From NCBI RefSeq assembly GCF_028453695.1, contig NC_135775.1:9936046-10000045 (forward strand): 64,000 nucleotides of DNA, given 5' to 3'. Source of the stretch: Augochlora pura (taxonomy: Eukaryota > Arthropoda > Insecta > Hymenoptera > Halictidae). The notes under the pieces are model-generated. The model ran no database searches. It had not been told where the DNA came from and saw nothing but the letters and a program-made list of their open reading frames with translations. A program made the translations under genes and the position numbers. This document shows, one piece after another, positions 1 through 12,549 of the stretch. Each line of letters opens with the position of its first letter. Positions within the stretch are counted from its first letter, which is position 1.

Positions 1-146
1 CGCGAGGTGTATAGTAACGTCCGTACAACTGTCGCGTTTTATCCTTGCCATCTGTTAAGCTCGACTGGCTTCCCACGGTACGCTTTCCGCTTCTACTCCA
101 AGAAAAACAACCTGAAACTGGTCCTTGCCGGATTTTTGGACCCCGG
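1..146 (+). CDS. Possible upstream SDR exon, open at the window edge
   Basis: One frame is open from base 1 to a TGA at 157. It contains STGFPRYAFRFYSKK and then LVLAGFLDPG, which loosely resembles the first beta-alpha-beta unit of SDR proteins (TG..., then a V-F/L-AG-x-LDP strand). A GT at 147-148 could be a donor. The glycine pattern TGxxxGxG is not preserved, and about 50-60 residues normally found before the NNAG motif are not accounted for between here and 1278. It may be a diverged exon of the same gene, a remnant, or chance. Confidence 0.3.
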
Positions 147-1277
147 GTTGCTAAAATGAAGTCTTATGCTACTTTCCCAAGCCCTCGAGAGGTGTGAAAA
201 ATTCTACCTTCTTTCATGGATTTGCATAAATTCTCGAATTTAAGACAGCTATACGGACGCTACTTTATTTCGAAAAAATTGTTGCACTTCCCAGTATGGC
301 CGAATTGAAGAATACTAGACAAAAATCGAATTACTTGCATGAACGTGTCCAAATGTTGATATGCGTTTACGGAATATGAAATTAGTAATTGAACTTAAAA
401 TTTATCATCCGTCTCAGTATTCTCGAATTCGCGCTATAGTGATCTGATATATGACGTATGAAAATGAGAATTTGCATAAAAATTCTAAGTTTACCGATAA
501 GAATTCATTGAAAGTAAATTTAAGTATTGGCAGTGTTAGTGGATGCGTTGCTACGTAACGAAGCTAAGTTTACAGAGAAGCATCAAATTTTATGTACATA
601 ATGAGAACCACCCACAATATCGTCGTGCTGCTTTCAAAATATCATTCAGATTAATTATACGCGAAGTAATTGTATATATTACGGTTTCATGATAATAATC
701 TTGCCGAGTCCCGTTCATTACCACCATACGAATTTTGCATGTTGCATAACGCGTATAAGATTCTATATCATGTTTATGCAGCAGCCTCGGGTAGTGAGTT
801 ACGCTTTCATCATGCCGCTCTCCGAAATTAATGCAAAGTAATGATTACAGTTTCAGTATGAACGTGTAAACAAATGGAGGTTTTTAATATTCAGCAAGTC
901 AATGTTGCTGCGTATTCGAGCAGCTAATAAAAATATTAATAATAACGAGAATGAAAAATGTCAGAGCATTTGTCTTCGGTGAATAATAATCAGACTGCAG
1001 AACTTTACGAAATTTTCCATTTTCATGCATTAAGCTGAAAAACTGAAACGATGGGAAAATGTGTACTGTAATCTAAGAGAAGTAGTCTGATCATTATTGA
1101 TCGAAACATTGCAAATGCAACTTGGGCCGACGATTTTGAATCTTATCGTTCGGCCTGCACATATACGCGGTAATAATTTGATTTGCAGCTGATTGGTGCT
1201 CATCTGGTTTCCGATAACGCGATTGATTACGGATTACAGATCCTAGGTTAACGAATATTAGAATGATCTATTTACAG
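147..1277. other. AT-rich non-coding stretch upstream of the SDR exons
   Basis: Probably intron or flanking DNA of the dehydrogenase gene. I saw no clear exon other than the weak candidate at 1189-1246. A 451-490 segment contains TTTGCATAAAAATTC preceded by GAAAATGAGAA, related to another site at 33243-33275. Confidence 0.5.
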
Positions 1278-3456
1278 AGCTGCGATGCTTGATCAATAAC
1301 GCCGCCGTGATGATCTTCGGTGAATTCGAATGGCAAACAGAGGAGCAGATCAGGAGTCAAGTGGAAGTCAATTTCCTTGGCACGATGAGAATCACTCGAG
1401 AACTGATGCCGATGATCCGAGCACACTCCAGCCGGATTGTTGTAATCTCGAGCCACTGTAACATCCAGCCGATCCCTGGGGTGGCAGCTTACAGCGGGAC
1501 CAAGGCCGCGATTGGCGCTTGGGCCACCGCCATCAGGCTCGAACTGAAGAAGTATGGCATCAAGGTCGTCTGCTTTATCCCTGGTCTGTAACCAATATTG
1601 CAGAAAACCAAACAACCCTTATGTTTATACATGGTAGTTCATAATTCACGACATAAGCGAAATCAGCCAGGCTAAACCAATCATTGCCGTCAAAATGACT
1701 ACAAGATGGAAATCGAGAACAATGAAATTGTGTAGAAGGACTTCGTTTCGGAAAAAAATGTTTGAAAATTAAACGAATACACGTGATCTTAATTAATTAA
1801 TGATCACTGATTATTAATCAGTACGTATGGATCGCTGATGTATCCGATAATTGCTTTAAGTTGGTTAAAAAAAAACGCGTTAAGACGATAAGCATTGATA
1901 ATAATTAATAGCCAACATATGTATCACGTGTAAAGACTGAATATACCGGTGGTCTATGTATAGTGAAATCCATAATACTGATTAATATTCTTGATTATCT
2001 CGTTATTTCGAGCTATAGTATCTGTACAGGCTCAATAATTTCTAATTATGACAGCAATAAGTAGACTGTGGATCTTTATGCAAAATAAGAATTATATTTC
2101 CGAATTGCAACAATCATTTGTCAGGTAGAAGCATCTTTGCTTTCTTTAACAATTATTAACTCGAAAATTATATAATGGTAAACTTACATAATCTCATAAA
2201 ATCTGCAGTCTAATAATAAGTAGATTACAGATTTTTAGGTACAAGAAAAATTATTGATACTTCTTTTAATTTGTCTATGCTTTGAATTGCAATTAATTGT
2301 TTTTGCCGTAAGTGCGTACAATCTTTGACAAGTCTTTTACCGTTTAATCAGATCCCCATTCAATTGGAATTATTTTTTAATGAAAAACTTTCTGAGTAAA
2401 ATATGAATGCCCGAGTGAATGCACAAAATGCTACCGATAAATCATTCGATAATATCCGATAAAGTCGGGGAGCGAAAAGAGAAATATATTGTCATGTACC
2501 TTCTTGCAGGGTCTTTCTTCAGGGAGAGCAACATATTGGCCCGGCAGACTGAATACTTCGAGACGATGAGGAAGTCGATGACAGAGGATGCGAGGACCTT
2601 CTACGGTGATTACTTCACCAGCTACTCGCAATATTTCGGATCCGTAGCGCACGGCGGGAACCTGGAAAAGCTCCCAGACCTGAGGATCTACGAGGTCTTT
2701 GAAGGCGCACTGCTTGACAAATACCCGTCAGCGCTTTACAAGTGCGTCAGCTTTGAAATTGCACCCTTTTACAAGAATCGTCGGATTTCTCGAAACAATT
2801 GGAAGATCGTATTCTTACGACGACTCTAAGATCTTGAAGAATAAGAAAGCTCGAACGTGTTTTTTTCCCCGAACGCGCGATCTGGTAGTAATTGTGTTCT
2901 AATAAGATATTCATCTCGAAATATGCTCAGCATTTGTTTAAAGCAGATTTGAGAAATTTTCACGGTCTTTCGAATTGTCTCGAGCATATCGATCGATCTC
3001 TAAGCACCATTCCGAACTGTTCGAACGCGAACGCAAAACTTCCGTTGTCAATGCTCGTCGTATTTCGAATCAGTGGCCAGCGATAGTTATCTGTGTTATC
3101 TACAAATTCACGCAGTTTTACGTTCTCTTCGAATAGCCGACACCTGCATGGAAACACCTGGCCACTTCGATAAATTGAATCGATCGACTAGTTACAAATA
3201 TCACGAGCAATTCATGCAATTAGAGATTGATTATCTCAGACTAACGCAGCTGTTCAATCATTGATCCAGGCATGAATCATGGCGATACTCCTTGTACCAC
3301 GCGTTGTTCAGGATAACACCGCCCTGCATTCGCGACATGCTCGTCCTGAAGTTCGTGCAGGCACCTCCTTGGACGAAGAAAACGAATGCTCCCCTTTCTG
3401 AAGTGACACAGAATTCTTCTATGACGGAAGAAGTGCAAGCGAATGATCGAACTTGA
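1278..3456 (+). CDS. SDR-family oxidoreductase (SDR9C-like), 3' part, three exons
   Basis: NAD(P)-dependent short-chain dehydrogenase/reductase. Three exons join in frame: 1278-1583, 2510-2741 and 3270-3456. Exon 1 follows a tttacag acceptor. The codon split at 1583/2510 restores the PG motif (IPG-SFFRE), and the split at 2741/3270 restores K before HESWRYSLYHALF. Visible family signatures are LINNAAV (the NNAG structural motif), VVISSH (catalytic Ser), AAYSGTKAA (catalytic Tyr and Lys, YxxxK) and the PG motif after the YxxxK helix. The C-terminal WRYSLYHALFRITPPCIRDM resembles the hydrophobic tail of beta-hydroxybutyrate, retinol and 17-beta-hydroxysteroid dehydrogenases, so membrane association is possible. 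Exact substrate cannot be assigned. The N-terminal TGxxxGxG coenzyme-binding exon was not found with confidence. A possible small exon at 1189-1246 ends in the right phase but has a weak donor. The stop is at 3454-3456, with a poly(A) signal 80 bp further on. The NPC2 gene follows on the same strand. Confidence 0.85.
2061..2095 (+). repeat. Dispersed 35-bp repeat, copy 1 (intronic)
   Basis: Reads TAGACTGTGGATCTTTATG followed by CAAAATAAGAATT. It lies in the SDR intron 1584-2509. Best match to the family described in the findings. Confidence 0.6.
2191..2222 (-). repeat. Dispersed 35-bp repeat, copy 2 (inverted)
   Basis: On the minus strand this reads TTATTAGACTGCAGATTTTA then TGAGATT. It lies about 100 bp from copy 1 in opposite orientation, so the two could be the ends of one small element inside the SDR intron. 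Confidence 0.55.
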
Positions 3457-3535
3457 GAGATTCATCACATGAAAGTTTGAAAATTACGCTGCTATGCATA
3501 GATTACTTTTGTATAGATTACTTATGCATAGATTG

Positions 3536-3541
3536 AATAAA
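3536..3541 (+). terminator. Poly(A) signal of the SDR gene
   Basis: AATAAA, continuing as AATAAATA, 80 bp after the SDR stop codon. It is the expected signal at the expected distance and supports the 3' end of the gene model. Confidence 0.7.
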
Positions 3542-4210
3542 TAAATATACCAATCCTGGTTTTCTTCATTGTTTATTGAAACGTAAGAGTTTCCGCCTTT
3601 TAATATGATAAATTCTCGACCAGAGATTGAATGAATAAGATATTATTATCGAATCTTTATCATTACAGTCGTTGTCTAATAATGTAGATTCTGTAAAAAA
3701 TAGACAAAGTATATCAAAGTATGAATGTTACATTATGAATTTAGTGATCTTTAATTAGAACTCGATCTTTTTTTTATCGTCTTCTCTTTCCTCGAAAAAC
3801 AATATGTAGTGGTTGATCTTTCAGTAAACCCTTTCGAAGGACAAGTAATAGATTCCATCTAATAACTTTTCATTCCATGTAAACTTCTAAGAATGAAACT
3901 TCATCTTTCGAGTGTTACGAAACAGTGAACACCTGCAGACCAATTACCTTCGATAACGAAAAATCTGATTGTGTGATCTATTTGAAAAGCACTTGAAACA
4001 TTGTTGTTTATCAGAGAAAATAGTTGGTTTTCCGATCTAATACCGTGCTCAATCTGTTAGAGATATTTAAGACTTTCCATTTGATCTTTATCGGCAAACT
4101 AACGGGTGTTCATTGTCTGCCGATGGCAGGTGTGCAGATTTCAAGTGTTTTTGAATATTGCTTACGGCGATTACCACTGCCCCCTTCCAATCGATTAGAT
4201 AGCAACACGA
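3542..4210. other. Intergenic spacer between SDR and NPC2 genes
   Basis: AT-rich, no exon seen. It presumably contains the upstream regulatory DNA of the NPC2 gene. Confidence 0.5.
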
Positions 4211-4247
4211 AATAAATACCGACGGTTTCGAAGAAGCAGTCATCAGT
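4211..4247 (+). promoter_or_regulatory. Putative core promoter of the NPC2-like gene
   Basis: A TATA-like AATAAATA at 4211 lies about 32 bp before TCAGT (4243-4247), which matches the arthropod initiator. This puts the transcription start near 4245 and gives a 5' UTR of about 30 nt before the ATG at 4275. The pairing is inferred from spacing and motif only. Confidence 0.5.
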
Positions 4248-4274
4248 TGTCTTCAAGTCGCAACAACCAGCAAA

Positions 4275-5879
4275 ATGGCATTCATCCACTACGGTAAGTA
4301 ACCACTAGTGAAAATTACCAACTGTTACCATCAGATATAACAAAATCATTGGAATCGGAAATACTCAAAACTATGCAATTGTAGTATTTAAACTTCTTTT
4401 ATATTATTTTCAAAGATTGCAACAACTGCATTGCACGTGTTTATAAAAGCGCGGGTTTTATATAAACTAGTCTACCAATTTTTTACCCTAGTCTTCTTTA
4501 CACGCATAAGAGTTCAATAGAAAAATTAGCAATTTTCACAATTTGTTGTGCATATTAAATGAAAATACGTTTCGCTTAGTATTTCCTCGAGGCCGCAATT
4601 TTCATGCACAGCGATGCGAATGAACTTTGTCGCAGTTTATTAACTAGAGTGAGCACGAAACACATAAAACTCTCGGACTACCAATAAATTTGATAACTCC
4701 AAGAAATTTCAGGGGAGTACGGTAGTTCTATAATAACGAAAACGAAATGTCTTTGGTGATTGCAGTTCTCGTCATCGCAGTCTTCTGCATCGCCGACTCC
4801 ATGCAGTCACCGTTCGAGCATTGCGCTAACGGTCTGCCGGCCCCTAAGAATGTTAACATCTTGGGCTGCAACAAGCTCCCTTGCAACCTCAAGAGAGGTA
4901 CCTCCGTCGAGGCTATCATCGACTTCACCGCCCGTAAGTGAACAATTATACTACATAAAACAATCACGAGAACCAACCTAAGCTATGCTTTCAAAAGTTC
5001 TACTCTATCCCATCATTTAATGTTCAGAAAATATTAATTAAATTTCTTCTTGAAGTAGATGGATAGTTGAAACTTTAAATAGCAGCACTTTGAAATGAGC
5101 GTGCGAACTTAGCGTCTCGACTTTCATCTAGAAAACTGAATAATAAACTTTTAAGGTCGGTCAATATTTAAAATTTCCACTGCGAGTCACTTGCTCAGAT
5201 TTGAAAATTAATTTTTACGCCAATCTACTACATGTTTCTAATTCTAAAGCAGGTGATGCCGTACAATTTGACTTCCCAATATTTATTTGCCTAAATAAAA
5301 TACTTTAATGCCTTAATCTGAATATAAGCACTTTATAATGTATATACTTTAATGTACATAGTTTTATGAAATTCTCTGACCTTTTGACGTGGCTGTCATA
5401 GTGTTGGATGGAATTCAACTGGAGCAGAAAATCGGGAAACCGTCTATATCTTTTTTAAACAGAATCGATTTAGCCGAATTAGCTTTGTTAATCGTAGAAC
5501 TTTGATCGTTCCGTTGGCCATTTCGGATTCACGGATAGAGGACCGAAAGAGCATTGCGTCCGCCTTTGGGGGGCGAGTTGGATAGTCGTTCTCAGTTTAA
5601 TAATCTGTTACAGTTCAGAACATTAAGACCTTGAAGCCCGACGTTGATGTACAAATTGGAACTGGACACGTCAAGTACCCACTCCCCCAGCAGAACGCCT
5701 GTAAGAGTCTTGTGAACGGAGAATGCCCCCTGGACAAGGGTGAGGTTGTCACCTACAAGCTGAAGATGCCGGTCGAGAAGATGTACCCCAGGGTCGCCCT
5801 GACCATCCAGCTGTCTCTGGTCGACCAGGACGAAAAATCCCACATGTGCATAAGAATCCCAGCCCAGGTTGTCGACTAG
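4275..5879 (+). CDS. NPC2-like secreted lipid-binding protein (ML domain)
   Basis: Complete 150-residue NPC2 (Niemann-Pick type C2) family protein. Such proteins bind sterols or other lipids in a beta-sandwich pocket in the endolysosome lumen or secreted fluid; in insects some act in sterol transport and some as carriers of chemical signals. Exons are 4275-4293, 4766-4933 and 5614-5879, with gtaagt donors on both introns and codons split after the first base at each junction. Residues 1-19 (MAFIHYVLVIAVFCIADSM) form a signal peptide with a hydrophobic core. The mature chain has six cysteines (26, 41, 46, 92, 100, 141), matching the three disulfides of the family; GCNKLPC and ACKSLVNGEC are the two short loops. 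PVEKMYPRVALTIQLSLVD and HMCIRIP are the conserved C-terminal strands. Length is typical and nothing is broken. It lies 818 bp after the SDR stop, on the same strand with its own promoter. Whether its role is sterol transport or chemosensory is not decidable here. Confidence 0.95.
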
Positions 5880-8400
5880 ACGATCAGTGGACCACGGCTT
5901 TACGAATTGGACATGTTATAACTACTACCGATTGACGAATTTGATGTATTATTATTTATCTAAATATGAAATATAAAAAATTATTTAAATATTTGATTGT
6001 CTTTTCCACACGCCACCCTACATTTGCAAGAATTTTAACATATTCTTGAATCGTTACATGAGAATACAGCAAGTGAAAATAGATTCGTTCAGAAATTTCA
6101 AGACAGCACAATTAAAATGAATGGAGTCAAATTTTGAAAAATCAATTATGATAATCATAAGATAGTACTTTATTAAAATGAAGAGGATCAAATTGTGATC
6201 CATCAGGACTTATCGATAAAAATAATTAAATCGTGAACTGTACGTGTTAATATTTCTCTTATTTCTAACATATTAACTCCTTGCCATACCATTTTCTTTA
6301 GAGTTACTATGATTACAATTTTTTCGATCACACTAATTTCTTAGAAGAAAAATGAATTTTATATTTATTACGTACTTACATCCACTCGAATGTTTAAACA
6401 TTGGTGACAAGAAAATGAAATTTGATTTCTGCTAAAAGGAATGAATGTTTATAACTAACAGCTTATTGCTATAGATCTCCATCACGAGTCTGACTCGTTA
6501 AAATACGGCAAGGGGTTAAAATGATCACAAGAAGAAAGACATTTTCGTTGAATTTTGTCAGCTACGATTCGCGTAGAATGTTTATACTTCGCGAAAAATT
6601 CCTTGTCTGCCTACAACGTTCAACAAGAAACAAATGGCTGGCAACGATAGTCACAAAATGGCCAATGCTTAAAGAAGCTGATAATCACTTACGGAAGTTC
6701 TTGTCTCGGAGAGAAGTACGTACATCTAGAGAAGTCTTGATCGCGCGAAAGGTCGATAAGAAGGTCCGATTACAGAATTCATTATGGTAGTTAGCGGCTG
6801 AAGGATCTATTAAATGAAGGATCTCTCTAATGAAGTTTGAAATGAATTGCGCTTTTACTGCTCCGAAAACACACCCCGCTTCCGCAGGTAAACTTCAGAG
6901 AAGTAGATAAAAGGTTATGCGACTCGGATATTTAACTCCGATAAAATGAAAGTTCTGATGTAATCCTTATAATGAATACTTATTCTTTCGCGGGTTGCAA
7001 ATATACCCCTGCCTTACCTTTAATAAACGATTCGCTGCGTTATAAATGAAATAACATGCCAGCGAATCGTGAATATAAATCGTGAATCGTGTATGATTAA
7101 TTTCGAACAATAATTCTGTGTTATCGAACCGTCGAACTTCTGGTTCACGAAGTTTCAGATTTATCTATATCGCTTCGAGTGACCAGTAATTAAGCAACAT
7201 TTTATTGTTCCTCGTTAAGGGCTTTACTGGACTAAAACTAACCGTTCATTAAATTTCAAGTTCCCGTTGCAGCGATTCGTGCGCAATCGTGTGCACCGGA
7301 AATGCATAAAGTCTACTGTTCACGAATTTAATGATTCGGTCCGGCCGTCGAATACGATTTCGAGCGAAGATTATCCGAACGAACTACATCACTCCGATAA
7401 TAGATGTGCTACCGTAATCAATACGATAGGCATTCCATCCTGGTAAAGACGTCCAAGCTCTGAAACGGTTTTTTTCTGTTCATCCTCGACGTGTAATCGA
7501 TGAGTTTTTGTAAATGGCGAACAGACGATCATCCATGAAAGTTACGGGTTACACACGCGTGTCCAGCGGAGAAAGAGACGAGATGAAAATCCAGGGGGTT
7601 CGGGCGTGTGCCTGACCCACATCGCTGTACAACGATCGACCCGGTCGCATGGCTGTGAAAGATATCTAGCGATGTCTTCGAACCAGCACCTAACGCGAAC
7701 TATAACTCGATAATCTAGAGTAAATTACAATTTTCGATGATCTAAAACATTGCTCAAGCTTTGTTCTGAAATTCCTCTCCATTGATCCCGTTTCCAGCTA
7801 TTTACGTCATGATTCTATTTACCTCGCTTCTTATCTATTCGCAAATTCTCGATTTACATCCTATTGTCCGCGTTATACGGTGAGATAATTGATCACTTGC
7901 AGCTTTAATAACTTGAAACAATTTAAAACTTTTGTCGCAAGTGATATAGTCACATGGTCAGTCGTCGAGAAAGATTCATAATCTAATCAAACCATTGTAC
8001 CAATGTAGTGTCAATACAAAGATTGAGCACCTAATGACAGTCAAGATCACAAAGCCTCGCCTTTGAGCCGGCATACAAAAGTACATTGAACATGGTACCG
8101 TCACCATACCATTATAATTTCTGGAAGGGTAAACATCGGTCCATGGTACTATCCCCACCATGATAATTCTTTCAGCTGCTCGACTGTGCACCACACACAA
8201 AGCACTTAATGACGTTGACGGCCAGGTACACGTGTCGTTTCTATTTTATCTTACGTGCAAGCGGACGTCACTCAGCCGGAATAATGTCAAGGACAAGTGT
8301 CGGCCAATCGGGTGGACCGACAAATTTGTAAACGATTGACGCAAGGTGCACACCCTCTGCAGAAGGACGCGCGTGACTTCCGAGCTGTGTACCGTCGTAA
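5880..8400. other. Intergenic DNA after the NPC2 gene
   Basis: No consensus AATAAA lies close to the NPC2 stop; an AATATA variant at 5970-5975 is the best poly(A) candidate. Beyond that I see only AT-rich sequence with a few short open frames lacking any recognisable domain. Confidence 0.45.
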
Positions 8401-9856
8401 CGGTCAACCAATTAATTTAATTAAATTGACCAACCGCCTACACATTGTCTCTCCCCTTTGGGCGGAATCTCTTTAGACCTGTTTTATGACACACATCGCA
8501 CTCCTTGTTCGGCGATTGATGGTCCTCGAGCTTTGAGGATACGAGGAAACGGGACAGGCCTCTCGAATGGTGTCTCGATAATTAGACGAACAGATATTTC
8601 GTGGTTCCCACGAATTCAAGTTTCCAATGAGAAATCTGAGAAAAATATGGAATCTATATTTTAATTCTTTTATGGTGTTTTAAATCCTTGTTAGGCTTAT
8701 ATAACTTTATCAGTGACTACCATATTGGAGAAAAATTTATTGAATTGTGCAAACAAACTTTTACTTTCTTTCATATTTTTACATTCATTAATATATCCTT
8801 TTACATAATAATCTTAAGACTAAATCAGACTCGTTATGAATTTTTCGAACATAATTTAACTAAATATAGATTTTATTTGTATGTTCCAAATGATACTAAA
8901 CATCAATTTTATTCTCGTCTATGTTCAACAATTACTGTTACTATATACTTATCACAGATATCAATTATATGTGGTAATCTCTAATAACAATTAAATTTGT
9001 TCGGTATTCTACTATCGTTTACCTCGTTGACCACATCAGACGATAGTGAGGAACCTAAAACTTACGAGACCAGAGGGTGGACGGTCACAAAGGACCAGCA
9101 ATATTCTCCAAAGCGTAAACAGAAACATTACCATGTCTAGTACCGTGCGATGTTTTCGAAACTTCAGAGAAACATTAACACGTTACGTGCTAGACATTCT
9201 ACTACTCGCTAGTTCTCAAAAATAGAATGTGAATTTCAAAAAATGGCGAACTGTAAACAGAAGAATCATATAAGTGTTTGAAAAAAATTAAAAGATTTAC
9301 AGATACTGTTCTATTACGTTCTACTCATGTAAATTATTAAGAAAAGAAGAAAATATCTATATGGTACCTACATCAACTATTAATTTTTTATTTTTCACAC
9401 AAATTCGCAGTTTATTGGTGATTTAATTTCTGATGGCCAATACTAATGCTAACATTTAATCCAGTGAACGCGAGTAATCCCGGTAGCCATGTTGAATTAT
9501 CTAGTAGCACTAACTGTAGAAACGTGTTGAATTTGTTTGGTTTTGCAGCCATCGCTGGTTCCGGTTCGGTCGCAGGAGGGAAAGAGCGTGATATGGATAT
9601 GTAATGCCGACCCACGGAAACTACACGGGACTCACATTCTTCCGTTCGTATATTCCTTTTCCCTCTGTCTTCGCTGTCTTTCCACCCCTCGGTGGCTACA
9701 ACTTTATGGACGCGTACGTAATACCGATCCCGACGAAGTCGGTGTGCCAATAATGATCCCGGGGTTGGGCGTGCCTCGCATGTGAACCAGCTGAAAATAA
9801 ACAGGTCGCGATCGGCTACTGGACACAGATGCTTCCCCCGCGGAGCTGCCGCTTAA

Positions 9857-9924
9857 CGATAACGTTATCGATAAGTACCAATAAACGTTGCTACTACAAA
9901 CCCATACATTGATATCTATCGATA
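9857..9924. promoter_or_regulatory. Cluster of TATCGATA (DRE-type) sites
   Basis: Two exact TATCGATA octamers at 9866-9873 and 9917-9924, the first overlapping a 14-bp palindrome CGATAACGTTATCG at 9857-9870. A one-mismatch copy (TATCGATG) lies near 9990. In Drosophila this octamer is the DRE bound by DREF and BEAF-32 at promoters and domain borders. Function here is inference. Confidence 0.35.
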
Positions 9925-10482
9925 TTTTCGTTTCCAATCCCGGAATTGTATTCAGACTTGTCAATAACGAGGCTGTTATCGAAGCAACTATCGATGCTAA
10001 ATAAATAGGGAGAGATTTTGTTAACTTATTTTGCCTATTTGCACATCGTTGTATAAAATGTATCAATTTCGAAAGACTCCAGAATAAGCTTTCTAAGTTG
10101 CACCTGCTCATTTTTGTATTAAGTACTATTTTAAACGACGATCAGAGGAAAGATAAAAAGCTGATTGGCCCGGCTGGGTGACCCGAAAGTGACAATTAAC
10201 GCAGACGCAAACATTAGCGAAACAACTCGTTACCGAGTGGTGTCATTGATGAACCTATGTTACGATGTTAGTGTTCGATTATTCAATGCTACGCGCAAAT
10301 TGGTACAATACAAGCATTCTGTAATCGAAACGTACAGGAAGCAAATTAAGCAAAAAGCTACAACGTGTCGGCTATTGTATTCAAATTAAATTCTAAACAC
10401 ACCGATGCGCCTGATGGACGATCATCGCGCATACAAATGCGTGAACCAGGAATTGTTTTCGCAGCAAGAAATGGCGTGGTTG

Positions 10483-10491
10483 TATAAATAG
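10483..10491 (+). promoter_or_regulatory. Isolated consensus TATA box
   Basis: TATAAATAG, an exact TATA consensus, with a moderately GC-rich segment downstream (10500-10980). The first ATG after the expected start is at 10598 and opens a 72-codon frame without a recognisable domain. No transcript can be defined from sequence alone. Confidence 0.25.
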
Positions 10492-11551
10492 AGGAAACTG
10501 GAACTTCGCATGCACTTAGCTCGACTCGGGCTCTTCTGGACACGAGTCCTCTCCTCTCTCATCCGGTGCATCCGACGGTAATGCACCGGCTTGAAAAATG
10601 TCTGTGTATGTATGCGTGCGGGCGCGGTCCAGAGATTTCGTTCCGCGAAAGATTAATGAGACGCGCGTTTCGTCGCACTTCGATCAGCAACCTGGACCTT
10701 TACAGCTGAAAAACGGTTGCTTTTCCATTTTCGGTGCCGATATTTCGATTCAGAACCGACGGGGACGCGGGGTAATGCCGAGCCGGGGGAAATTTTTCCC
10801 AGTTTTAAATTATTAGTAGGTCAGCCATCGTCGCCGGAACGGTCTTTTACATAAAACTCGGCGAGTTCGCGTTCCGCCCACGTCTCGCTCCAAGTATTGT
10901 ACAATACCGATGCAATCCTATCGGATCGTCAAGTGCTGGTAACATGCAGCTACGTGAGCGCGGAACGAATGAGATCGGGGCAATAGAGTCGGAAACTCGG
11001 CGACACTTTCGTATCCAGTCGTGGAAAATTAATTAAGCGTGACATTTACGAAATAAGTCGATTCGGGCATCCTTCCTGGTCAAAAATAAATGGCCCCTGT
11101 CTTTTACACGTTACCATGCCATTTTTACGTAGCTTCTTTTCTTAGTATAATTTTTCTTGTCTTTTTGTTGACTTGGAAGACCGTTTGTGTAAATTATAAT
11201 AAAGATAAGGGTACAAAAAGGCTACAGTGAACGGAGTTCTTGAACTTGTTTATTATCTGACAATATTTATGATATACAATATGTACGATACATAAAACCT
11301 AAGAAGTGTTTAAAAGCTAATGCAAAAGAAATGTTACGAAACGGAAACTCGTAAAGCTGAATCCTCGTCCGTGTTCCTGGTGTTAATTTGACATTATTTT
11401 CAAGTTTCATAGAATATTATTATACTATTTTTAAGAAAAAGCATACAACCTAAAGGTGGGACAATATTTGTTACGGAAAAAGTCTCGTGTGTTAATTTGA
11501 CTCACGAGGGTCATGTTAAATTGGAAAAATGAGGGCCGGATTAGGGTTAAT

Positions 11552-11603
11552 TAAATTTTATTATATTTTATTATTATATTTTATTAATTATATTTTATTA
11601 TAT
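11552..11603. repeat. TATTTTATTA-type AT repeat
   Basis: Irregular repeats of TATTTTATTA over about 50 bp. Confidence 0.7.
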
Positions 11604-12549
11604 ACGTTATTACCGAAAATTCCATTTTTTAATATTTTGCTGTGTAAGAGTATCAAATAACGGCTAACCAACGATGGCATCACGTTGGTGTCGTATTTAC
11701 AGCTAAAAAACAAATGCAAGCAGCAGACGAAATAGTTTCTCTCAAAGTTGTGGGCGTCAAAGTGTTAAAACGTATCATTCTCAATATACGTGCAAATAAT
11801 TCCTTTAGAGATCATTGAACCAGTAATTTCTATGCAAAATTCCATTCTTCATAGTTTTCCCCGAAGGCTGGAAATTCAAAAGATGCGCCACTCGTTTAGT
11901 GACTAATATCGATTTTTTAAATTAATCGAACGTTCGACGCGCAGCCGATGTACGCAATTTCGCCGGTGTATTCAAACGATCTTGGGTCAGGCGAAATTCG
12001 TGAAAAAAGTACGCTCCGTTTGACCGAGCTTAATTAACCGTGATCAACGAGGGCAGAAGCGTGCGGCAAGGTTAATACACTCTGAATTAAAGCGGATCTC
12101 CCCCCGCTGCGGCTGTCTTGCCGATTACGAGAAAGGAGGAGAGACGAACGCCTATGATCTTCGGGTGACACCTAACCTCAATCTCGTAAACGAGTTTACG
12201 ATCTGTCCAGTAAGATGTATGCGTTCACACATGCTATGGAACACGGAAATCGTCGCTCAGTGTCTAGACACGCATGAACATTGATACAACCAGACAATGA
12301 TAAGATTCGAACGAATATAAGTGCTGCATCGTAAATTTAAGTTCATGCGAATCGAGGATGATTAGCGAGAACATCTTTTTATTAAACGCCGAATCACGGT
12401 TCACTGCAACGAGATTGTAGAATGAGTCTGTTGCTTACTCACCTGGAAATTAATTGCACTCATTCGAGTACCGGTAGACAACGATTTAAGTAGACACCAA
12501 AGGGTGTAGCAGGTGTTTGTGTGATAACTCGTGGAATACAGGACAACTA

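Larger units (their letters stand above)
8401..12549. other. Non-coding region with scattered regulatory-like motifs
   Basis: No recognisable exon. Holds the TATCGATA cluster at 9857-9924, a consensus TATA box at 10483, and an AT-repeat at 11552-11603. Confidence 0.4.

Noticed and set aside
8688..8984. 98-codon AT-rich frame resembling a hydrophobic protein
   Set aside because: Residues are those of AT-rich codons (F, I, Y, N, L); no motif, no splice or promoter support.
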